DNA of 64,000 nt, from positions 12,648,001-12,712,000 of the forward strand of contig JBHGNT010000002.1 in NCBI GenBank assembly GCA_043228905.1, written 5' to 3'. The DNA is from Azolla caroliniana. Lineage: Eukaryota; Polypodiophyta. This document shows positions 32,147-40,972 of this stretch, one piece after another. The stretch's first letter is position 1, and every line of letters starts with the position of its first letter. The position numbers and the translations under genes were made by a program. Under the pieces are notes generated by a model that was not told where the DNA came from, ran no database searches, and saw only the letters and a list, made by a program, of their open reading frames with translations.

Positions 32147-32855
32147 TCCCATTGGTCTGAGTTCGAGCTCACTCCAGAGGATGAAGCCTATGTTCAGCAG
32201 TCCTAGAGTTTTTTAAAGCGTGACCAATTCTACAACTTCGTGACTTGCTTGATCTAGGATGACTCCTTGCTCAAGCAAATAGCAAAACCCACTACAACTA
32301 ACAAGTTCGCCACTGAGGTCAAGGCAAGTATCACAAACCCCTCCCACAAACCCAAAAGGCACGATTTAGCTCGTTTTACAATTTAGGATAATCTTTTCTA
32401 TGTCCCAGAAGGTCCCTGTTAGACCAAGGTGCTTCACGAGTGTCATGATGATCCACTAGTTGGTCATTTTGGCATTGCGAAAACCTTGGAGTTGATATCT
32501 CTTGGGTAATGGTGGCCACAACCATGGAATTTGGTCAAGGAGTTCGTTAAATCATGCGACATTTGTGCTCCCAATCCCCAAACGGCCTTGGGCCTCTCTT
32601 TCCATGGATTTCATCACTGACCTTCCTTTTGTTGGTGGCTATGACTCAGTATTCCTCATGGTCGATCGCTTCACCAAGATGGCTCATTTTGCTCCATGTG
32701 CCAAAACTATTATTGGAGAGGAGACAACCGATTTGTTTTTCAAAAATGTAGTTCGACTACATGGACTCCCAGACGATATCACTTCTCTGATCGAGGACCA
32801 CAATTTGTTTCCACTTTCTGGCGGCGCCTTCTGCAAACCTTCGGTTGTACTGTGA
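32147..32855 (+). pseudogene. Chromovirus G integrase N-terminus and core
   Basis: After the RNase H end (SEFELTPEDEAYVQQS) the zinc-binding HHCC part is visible: HECHDDPLVGHFG and FVKSCDIC (32430-32560). Core: MDFITDLPFVGGYDSVFLMV (first Asp) and VDRFTKMAHFAPC. A frame change near 32790 connects to the next segment. Confidence 0.9.
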
Positions 32856-33660
32856 ATTTGTGTTCCGCCTATCATTTGCAAACCAATGGACAAACAGAGC
32901 GGGTTAACAAAATCTTGGAACAATACTTGTGGTGCTCTTTTAGCTACCAACAAGACAACTGGATTGACCTTCTCCCACTTGCCGAGTTCGTCTACAACAA
33001 CTCTCTGCATACATCTACGAGAGTTACTCCATTTTTCACAAACTACGGTCTCCACCCCCACTTCAACATTTTGCTTCCCTCGGACTTTGTCAATCCTTCT
33101 GCAGAGGACCAAGCACGTCTCTTGGAGGATGTACATTGCAATCTTTCCTTGGAGCTCACCCTCGCTAGCGAACGCTACAAGGAGCAAGCTGACCGTCTTC
33201 GCTTAGATGCTCCTCGGTTCGAGGTAGATGACTTTGTTTGGCTTCTCCGTCACAATATTGCCACCACTCATCCTTGTTTGAAGCTTGATTACAAGAAGTT
33301 AGGCTCTTTCCGAATCATCGAGAAAATTAGTTCCATGGCTGTCCGCTTAGAGCTACCATCCCACTTCCGTATTCAAAATGTATTCCACATCTGCCTTCTA
33401 GAACCTCACCATATATCTGAAATCCTTGGTCGACACCTTTCTCGTCCACCACCAATCCAACTCTCAACCAGAGAAGAACATGAGGTCGACCAAATTCTCG
33501 ACTCTCGTCTCTTCCGTTCCTAGCTTCAATACCTTGTCCTCTGGAAAGGGTACCCGATCTCCGAAGCAACATGGGAGCCGGCACACCATCTCAAGAATGC
33601 CCCAGATATAGTTCGAGCATTTCATGAACGCTATCCACAAAAACTGGCCGCGGGTCCTAG
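32780..33660 (+). pseudogene. Chromovirus G integrase C-terminus with chromodomain
   Basis: An open frame to 33523 gives SDRGPQFVSTFWRRLLQTFG (second Asp) and HLQTNGQTERVNKILEQYLW (catalytic Glu), then the GPY/F-like region (PCLKLDYKKLGSFRI, RLELPSHFRIQNVFHICLL). A chromodomain follows: EEHEVDQILDSRLF, a stop at 33521-33523, then LQYLVLWKGYPISEATWEPA (to about 33590). The aromatic W-x-x-x-x-x-x-W arrangement fits a chromodomain that targets integration to modified histones, placing G in the chromovirus clade. Confidence 0.92.
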
Positions 33661-33684
33661 GAGGCGGCCTTAGAGGGAGGATAA

Positions 33685-34176
33685 TGTCATAGACAGGATG
33701 CCACATGGAATGGTGGGGGTTGAACCCATGACATTCTGGTCTTATTGGGCAACCTTACTAGTTGAGATACATCCATCTATGCATTATTGTATTGTATAAG
33801 ATTTAACTTTTTTCATTATAGATTGATCACTAGAACTTTCAAGAACCTTCTAGAGAATGCATCTTCATGCTCTCTCTAGAAGTTTCCATGCACTCTCTAG
33901 AAGTCTTCTAGCTTTCATGCATACCTCAACATTCTTGTATAAATACAAGGGTGCACCTTGATTACAATAAAGGTGAACAACACCAATTACAAACGCATAA
34001 TTTAGTTCTTGTTCATTTGTCTATTCTGTCTCTCTCTCTCTTGTTCTCTTGTCTATGCTCTCTCTCTCGTTATCTCTTAATATTGAGCCTCGTCTACTTG
34101 TTCTTGACAATCTTGTGATCTTTTTTATGCTCTCGCTCTCTCTTAGTACTTCGCCTCATTCCACCCTTTCGTGACA
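33685..34176 (+). repeat. 3' LTR of chromovirus G
   Basis: 492 bp, TGTCATAGACAGGATGCC to CTTTCGTGACA, after the polypurine tract AGAGGGAGGATAA. Contains ACATTCTTGTATAAATACAAGG (TATA-like TATAAATA near 33938). Confidence 0.9.
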
Positions 34177-34953
34177 CCTGTACCGAGTGCGGCACATACC
34201 CGATCTAAAAAGGAGCCTAGTCTACATTGGCATGTTAGCCGAACACAGGTACAAAACAACTCTAAGTGAGTCAGTATGGATGATCAGCCGAGGAAACCTT
34301 AGTGTTGGGAGAGGGCACAAGTACAACAACTTGTACCCACTGATGGAAATCGATCCAGAAGGGGTCGTGAATGTAGCCGAAAAGACTGACCCGAACATAT
34401 GGCATGCCTGACTCGGCCATATGTTTCAAGCCGAGCTTGATCGGTTGATGGCAATCGGCTACATCACAAACTCCAAGCAAAGACGGACTTCTACGAGCAT
34501 TGTCGATACGGGAAATAGAACTGAAGTCCGCACGCTCTCCACTACAAGATGATACGACAGTCCCTAGAGCTTGTGCACATAGATATATGTGGGCCCATGC
34601 CAGAGCAATCACTAGGAGGCTCTCGATACTTCATCACCTTTGTGGATGACTGTACACGGAAGATTTGGGCCTACTCCATCAGGTCCAAAGACGAAGCGCT
34701 CGAGGTCTTCACTCGATGACAACTGAAATGGAGAACCAATCGGGATAAACAGTGAAGACACTCAGATCTGACAACGAAGGAGAATACACCTACAGAGCCT
34801 TCAAATAGTACCTATCTGACAAAGGGATCTAGCATCAAAAGACCGTTTCTTACCCACCCATACAGAATGGTGTGGCAGAACAGATCAACCGAACGATCCA
34901 AGAGAGGGTGTCAGCAATGCTCTAGCAAGTCGAACTAAAGGTGGAATTGGCTG
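34177..34953 (+). pseudogene. copia F integrase (continuation)
   Basis: Resumes the element broken at 25077: YRVRHIPDLKRSLVYIGMLA, a pre-integrase WHA..LGHM-like block (about 34400), VHIDICGPMPEQSLGGSRYF, VDDCTRKIWAY, RSDNEGEYTYRAF and PIQNGVAEQINRTIQERVS. Several stops are present. About 60 codons between the protease and 34177 are missing, so the G insertion came with loss or later deletion. It ends where the terminal inverted repeat of the DNA transposon starts. Confidence 0.85.
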
Positions 34954-34973
34954 AAAGCATGCGAGTGGAAACA
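34954..34973 (+). repeat. Left terminal inverted repeat
   Basis: AAAGCATGCGAGTGGAAACA, followed at once by ATTAGCTATG. Its exact reverse complement is at 45235-45254. Confidence 0.85.
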
Positions 34974-35932
34974 ATTAGCTATGTCCTTGACATAGCTAAT
35001 TAGCTATGCAAAAAGCTACTATTGATAAATAGTCATTTTTGCAAAAATCTACCATTGATAAATTAGCTATGAAAAAAGCTACCATTGAAAATAGTAGAGA
35101 GTTTTAATTATATAAATGAGCTCAGAATATTACCATAGCTAACTAGCTACATGTAATAGCTAATTACCTACTAGAATAGCTAATTAGCTCCCTAAGAATA
35201 TCAAACATAGCTATTCAGCTACCAAAATAGCTAATTAGCTACCATCCATAGCTATTTAGCTACCACAATAGCTCATTAGTTGCCTATACAAATAGCTAAT
35301 TAGCCACCACAATAGCTCATTAGTTGCCTATACAAATAGCTAATTAGCTACCAGAGTAGCTAATTAGCTACTTATGACTATAGCTAATTAGCTCCAAGAA
35401 TTGCTAATCCCCTATTGGAATAGCTATGGTAGTAGCTAATTAGCTAACATTTAACTAATTAGCTATTGTATTAAACTATGGTAGTAGCTAATTAGCTACT
35501 CAGCTAAAGTATGGTAGTAGCTAATTAGCTACCACTTAGCTAATTAGCTACTCAGCTAAAGTATGGTAGTAGCTAATTAGCTACCACTTAGTTAATTAGC
35601 TACTCAACTCAAGTATGGTAGTAGCTAATTAGCTAATTGGTAGCCAATTAGTGACTGAGCTAAAGTATGGTAGTAGCTAATTAGCCACTATAACTAAAGT
35701 ATGGTAGTAGCTAATATTAGCTACCACTTAACTAATTATGGTAGTAGCTAATTAGCCACTATAACTAAAGTATGGTAGTAGCTAATATTAGCTACCACTT
35801 AACTAATTATGGTAGTAGCTAATTAGCTGCCACTTAGCTAATTAACTACTCAGCTAAAGTATGGTAGTAGCTAATTAGGTAAGTGGTAGGTGAGTAGCTA
35901 ATTAGCTATTATACTAGACTATTGTTACCGAT
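34974..35932. repeat. Palindromic satellite block 1
   Basis: Dozens of copies of TAGCTAATTAGCTA (or one-base variants), joined by spacers such as CTATGGTAGTAG and CCACTTAG. The 14-mer equals its own reverse complement. Near the left end is the 18-bp palindrome CATAGCTAATTAGCTATG. Confidence 0.95.
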
Positions 35933-36381
35933 TAAGAACACTGTCTACGGTCAGTCCTTCGACCTAGACCTCAAGGTGACTGCGTTCCAAGGAATGGTAC
36001 TGTCCTAGTAATGGGATACTTCCCCATATCCTAGTAGCTTATAAGGGAGACGACTACAACCAAACTCCTTAGGAAGTGCACTTAGTATCCACACTTACGC
36101 CTACACCTTTACGATTACAGTCCGCCACAAAGAACAAAGAACACAATAGATAAAACCACACTTATGCATAGAAATCAGAGAAGATAGTATTCTATTAGAA
36201 TAACGCTTTATGCATAAAAAATACACGCTACCTCTTACAGAGGATTTCTACCCTTTATATACCCATGGTCTTTTAGCTGTTCACGCTTCCCACGTGAACT
36301 GTTACACGTGTTTCTTATGCTTTTACTATATTCTAATATTCTTGCACTTCTATCCGTCGGTTACTATTCCGGCGGACAACA
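35933..36381 (-). repeat. 3' LTR of element H
   Basis: 449 bp, shorter than its partner because it lacks the inverted duplication present at 38524-38624. Confidence 0.92.
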
Positions 36382-36399
36382 CCTGGCATGCCTATGGGA

Positions 36400-38129
36400 C
36401 AGTGCCATGGCACGTCGGACCTACCCCTTTAATCTCCCTCCAATGGCTCAACATTGTTCGCAGACTCTTGCCCAATGCATTGTTCCGTATTGGCCGCGTT
36501 CGCTTTTTCGACCCATGCTTGGGTTGTCTGACGTATCGCATCTTGCACGGCCCAATCAACATTTTTCGTTTGTTGTCTTGTCGTAACTTGCTGAACGTCT
36601 GCCATAATCGTATTGACGGTGGGGCTTTTTCCCTTGCGGAGTGGACATTGAGTGACATAATGTTCGGGCTATTGGCAAACGAAACAATGGACGTTGGATT
36701 CTCCTTTCTCGGCAACTGGTGGCGTGTTCCTATCCCTAGGTGTGACTTGCTCCTCCCGGTCTTGGTTCATTCTTCTGAAAGTCCGCGGTGGTTGTTGTTG
36801 GTCTCGGCGCGGCTCTTGGTGCCGATCATCGTCCGAACTTTCGTCGTAATGCCATTGGTCCCTATATTGTCGATGTTTCCCACGGGGCCCATTGAAGCCA
36901 CCACGTTTGTTCGCCGGACGGTAGTTTTCGTAATGTCGTCCTCCTTTATTATATCTGTGGTTGCCCTGGTAGTCTTCATCCTCCGGTTCTTCTTCCTCGA
37001 AATCGTTGTTATTCTGGTGATTCCGGTAGTGCCAGTCATCACGTGGATTTTGATTCGTATACCGAGGTCGTTCTTCTTGGCGCCTTTGATCATTACGATG
37101 TTGTGGTCACTGTGTTTATACGTTTCATACTGTGGGCGTGGGTCTGTTCAACATATTGTACTCACACTGCTCGACCGTGTGTGCTTTCGAGTGATAGATT
37201 GGGTAGTGGATTTGCATGTTGCATTCCACTGCGGAATGTCTAGAATTGAGGCAAATCTTACACTGGATTTCCTGGCGAAAATGTCGTTCATCGTCTTGAG
37301 GTAACACTTGTCGTAATGAGGACATAGAAAACCTTTCCTCTTCTTCGTCTAGCTCGAGTTGCAACGCTCGTTCGATGACCATATCAGCTGTTTCTCCTTT
37401 CACGCTATTGTTGTTGAGCATCGTCCGTATTGGTCGCCGTAAGGCTGCCACAAATGTCTCCCGAGCCTAGTCCTCTATCGGGCGTTGTTCTAATTTCCGC
37501 TGCAGATTTGCGAAGCATAAACTGAAATCCGCGACAGTCTCGGTTGGCAATTGTTTGATTGTATAGAACTACCCGAGGATTTCGCGTTGCAGCACCCTTC
37601 GATGAAAGAACCACAGAAACGTCAACTGCAGCTGATCGAAGGTCGTGATTGTTGGCAGATCCATCTGCGAATGCCAAAACGCAGTTCTACCATCCAATGT
37701 TAATCCAAACTCTGTTATTTTGGATTGGTGCGCTACCTCTTCTAGAAGTCTCTGCGCCATGTGATTCGCATTCCAGACATTTAGGAACATGCAAATGTGG
37801 GTTGCGGCGTCTGTTTCGCCATTGAAGCGGGGATAGGAGAAGGCCATGCTAGACGCTATGGCGGGCAGGGGAATACCACCGTACTTGTGTGGTAATGGAA
37901 CTTCCTGCGTCTCGTCGGGGTATTTGGTGAGGGTCTCGATTTTGTGGTTCCGACAGATATCCCTGAGGTCACTGACGCGAGGTTTTTGCCTTGCTCGTTC
38001 CTCTGCCTGGCATGTGATGGACCTTGTGATTGCTCGGTTGTGTAGTGTTGGTTCTCTAGGACATATACGACTAAACATCCATTCGTTGTTGTTCATCTGC
38101 GAGAAGACATAGATCACCATGCGTGCCAA
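36400..38129 (-). pseudogene. Element H gag with three zinc knuckles
   Basis: The minus frame starts at 38129 (MARMVIYVFSQMNNN). The capsid domain includes FNGETDAATHICMFLNVWNA, FGLTLDGRTAFWHSQMDLP and TTFDQLQLTFLWFFHRR, typical of Ty3/gypsy gag. Frameshifts near 37570 and 37410 connect to 37125-37451, which holds CKICLNSRHSAVEC (a perfect C-x2-C-x4-H-x4-C knuckle) and a second knuckle whose first two Cys are Tyr (YPIYHSKAHTVEQC). After an Arg/Asp/Asn-rich linker (36767-37093), a third knuckle near 36670 (CFVC, stop, PEHYVTQC) is broken by one stop. The long + strand frame at 36210-37304 is only its shadow. Confidence 0.85.
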
Positions 38130-38132
38130 ACG

Positions 38133-38656
38133 TGTTACCGATTAAGAACACTGTCTACGGTCAATCCTTCGACTTAGACCTCAAGGTGATTGCGTTGCAA
38201 GGAATGGTACTGTCACACCGTAATACGTAATAGGATACTTCCCCGTATCCTAGTAGCGTATAAGGGAGACGGCTACAATCGAACTCCTTAGGAAGTGCAC
38301 TTAGTATCCGCACTTCTTACACCTACACCTTTATGATTACAGTTCGCCACAAACAACAAAGAACACAGTAGATAAATCCACACTTATGCACAGAAATAAG
38401 AGAAGATAGTATTCTATTAGAATAACGCTCTATGCATCAAAATTACATGCTACCTCATACAGAGGATTCTACCGTTTATATACCCATGGTCTTTTAGCCA
38501 TCCACGCTTCCCGCGTGAATTGTAAGAAACGCAAGAATATTAGAATATAGTAAAAGCGTAAGAAACGCTTTCTATGTTACATGCGTTTCTTACGCTTTTA
38601 CTATATTCTAATATTCTTGTGCTTTTGTCCGTCGGTTACTATTCTGGCAGACAACA
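38133..38656 (-). repeat. 5' LTR of element H
   Basis: 524 bp. It carries an extra segment giving arms 38532-38568 and 38583-38619 that are inverted copies of each other. Confidence 0.92.
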
Positions 38657-39350
38657 ACTATGGTAGTCGCTAATTAGCTATTGTACTACACTATGGTAGT
38701 AGCTAATTAACTACCAGTTAGCTAATTAGCTACTGTACCACTTAGCTAATTAGCTACTATACTACACTATGGTAGTAGCTAATTAGCTATTGTATTAAAC
38801 TATGGTAGTAGCTAATTAGGTACTCAACTAAAGTATGCTAGTAGCTAGTTAGCTACCACTTAGCTAATTAGCTACTGTTTCTAAACTATGGTAGTAGCTA
38901 ATTAGGTACTCAACTAAAGTATGCTAGTAGCTAGTTAGCTACCACTTAGCTAATTAGCTACTGTTTCTAAACTATGGTAGTAGCTAATTATCTAAGCTAA
39001 TTAGATATTGTACTAAATTATGGTAGTAGCTAATTAGCTAAGTGGTAGCGAATTAGCTACTGAATTAAACTATGGTAGTTGCTAATTAGCTACTCAGCTA
39101 AAGTATGGTAGTAGCTAATTAGCTACCACTTAGCTAATTATCTAATGTACTAAACTATGGTAGCAGCTAATTAGCTACCATTTAGCTAATTAGGTATTGT
39201 ACTAAACTATTTAGCTACCACTTAGCTAATGTATTAAACTATGGTAGAAGCTGATTACCTACCACTTAGCTAATTAGCTATTGTGCTAAACTATGGTAGT
39301 AGCTAATTAGCTACCCCTTAGCCATAGAGCTAATCAATATGTCCATTTTA
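38657..39350. repeat. Palindromic satellite block 2
   Basis: Continues block 1 after the TSD ACTAT. The higher-order unit reads about CTATGGTAGTAGCTAATTAG, CTACCACTTAGCTAATTAG, CTACTGT. It ends at GCTAATCAATATGTCC just before the first recognisable exon of the plus gene. Confidence 0.93.
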
Positions 39351-39358
39351 TTACGTAG

Positions 39359-40963
39359 GTCGATTTATTTATTAGGTTCAAGCGAATGCATCCAAATATC
39401 AAAGTTCAACTACGAACATTCAAGTCTCTTAAGCTACACTTTGTGAGATGCTTGAAGGATCGATACACGTTGTTCCATTTACCATGTACAAATGGGTTTT
39501 CTCAAGGACTCTGTTAATCTACTATGTCACCATAGCGCCTCCCTAACAAATGCAGTTTGCACTTTTGAGTGCCCAATTTGTCGATCGAGCCCACATGAGC
39601 ACTGTAAATCATCTAAGCATGTTATCTCTTCCATGAGTTGTCTTTTAGATTCAGTATTGTGTGCGAGAGAAACTGAGGCCATCTTTCACAGTCATAAATG
39701 TGTCAAGGGTTTATGTCAAGATTGTGGCCCTAGTAGATTTAGGTGGTGTCCAAATGAATTGAGGAGTGAAATATTAATCTCTATCAAGTTATTTGAGTCA
39801 GTTGACACCAATTTCGAAGGAAAGGTGTGTAAAAGAAAGGATCTAGTTCGGAAGATGCTTAAACCAAGGGGTTTGGTGTCTCTGTTTGTAGTATCTCTAG
39901 GAAAGTTCATTAAACACAACTTCATTTATTCATGGCAAGCCCATCAGTTTAAGACTTGCATATCTGATTTCCCAAATGATGTAGTAGTCTCAGTAGTAGA
40001 TTTCGTAGAGAATTATACTTTCAAGCAGCAGAATGAAATTCAATCTATGCATTGGTGTTCAGTTCAGGTAACCATTTTTGTGCACATAACATATTTTCGA
40101 GTTTCAGGTGATGTTAAAAAAGTAATTCATTTCTTTATTTCCGATGATAAGAAGCATGATACCTTGTTCGTCCAACACTATTTTAAGTTACATTGGCAGT
40201 GGTTATTAGCTCAACGTTTGGAGCTTACTCAACATTGGGTCTGGTCTGACGGAGTTGCGTCACAATTCAAGGCTCGACGTCCATTTTATTTTGTGGGGAG
40301 GTATCCTGCCATAACAGGTTTGGAGATGAGATGGATTTTTTTGGGTTTGGCCATGGTAAAGGTGAACATGATGGTGCAGGGGCTGTTATAAAGCGGGCAC
40401 TTACCCATGAACAACTAAAGACAGATGGTGTGCACATGAATTGTGCATCACATGTAGTTGAATTTTTAAGAACAAATATGTCAACGAGTGCCACAGGTGT
40501 TTATTCCTCGCAAGTCCATTTTATTTTGTGGGGAGGTATCTTTCTATAACAGGTTTGGAGATGAGATGAAATGTTTTTTGGGTCTGGCCATGGTAAAGGT
40601 GAACATGATGGTGTAGGTGCTGTTATAAAGCAAGCACTTACCCATGAACAACTAAAGGCAGCTAGTGTGCAAATGAATTGTGCAGCACAAGTAGTCAAAT
40701 TTTTAAGAGCTAATATGTCAACGAGTGCAACTGGTGTTTATTCCTCGCAGGTCCGAGATATCAAACGTGAATTTTGGGAAGTGAAGATAGATGAAGTAAA
40801 TAGGGAGAAGACCTAGGAGTGCCAAGGAATTCCCCAATTGCGATCTCTCCATGTTGTTCGCGGTTATTCTAGGTTGGATGGTCATTGTATTGCGGTTAGA
40901 GAATTAACTTCTTTTTGCTTCCATTGTTTCCACTATTTCATGGCATTTCACATCGTTGCCTAA
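39359..40963 (+). pseudogene. DDE-type transposase-like gene, broken
   Basis: A splice-acceptor-like ACGTAG precedes 39359. The first stretch has FKRMHPNIKVQLRTFKSLK and DRYT. A frameshift near 39468 leads to CCSIYHVQMGFLKDSV and the long frame ending at 40391. That frame contains a Cys/His-rich part (FECPICRSS, KCVKGLCQDC) and a catalytic-looking part: HFFISDDKKHD, WVWSDGVASQFKARRPFYF. A frameshift in a 7-T run (40336-40342) separates it from FFGFGHGKGEHDGAGAVIKR. A 235-bp segment is tandemly duplicated (40281-40515 and 40516-40750) and disrupts the frame. A stop lies at 40814-40816, and homology-like text (RGYSRLDGHCIAVREL) runs to TAA 40961-40963. I have seen similar HGKGxxDGxG proteins in eukaryotic transposon families but cannot name the superfamily from sequence alone. 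Upstream exons were not found. Confidence 0.65.
40281..40750 (+). repeat. 235-bp tandem duplication in the transposase-like gene
   Basis: Two head-to-tail copies (start CCATTTTATTTTGTGGGG at 40281 and 40516) of the region encoding RPFYFVGRYP to STSATGVYSS, diverged by roughly 8-10%. Each copy carries the HGKGEHDG motif. The duplication is not recent. Confidence 0.92.
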
Positions 40964-40972
40964 TTCAGTACA

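Larger units (their letters stand above)
25080..34176 (+). mobile_element. Ty3/gypsy chromovirus G (interrupted by copia D)
   Basis: The 5' LTR survives as about 50 bp (25080-25130, ...CTTTCGTGACA), identical in pattern to the end of the 3' LTR (33685-34176). Inside are gag, an RT N-terminus, an RNase H tail, integrase and a chromodomain, in Ty3/gypsy order. Copia D occupies 26934-32141. Most of RT and RNase H is missing between 26878 and about 26890. Confidence 0.88.
35933..38656 (-). mobile_element. LTR-gag-LTR element H inserted in the satellite
   Basis: LTRs at 35933-36381 and 38133-38656 (TGTTACCGATTAAG to GACAACA on the + strand) with perfect TSDs ACTAT (35928-35932 and 38657-38661). 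Transcription is on the minus strand, so the right LTR is 5'. The interior contains only gag. No protease, RT or integrase is present. It fits the TR-GAG class. On the minus strand TGGCACGCATGGTG follows the 5' LTR and may be the primer-binding site. Confidence 0.92.

Noticed and set aside
36210-37304. 364-codon plus-strand ORF
   Set aside because: It is antisense to the gag of element H. The minus strand carries zinc-knuckle and capsid motifs, and the plus translation has none.
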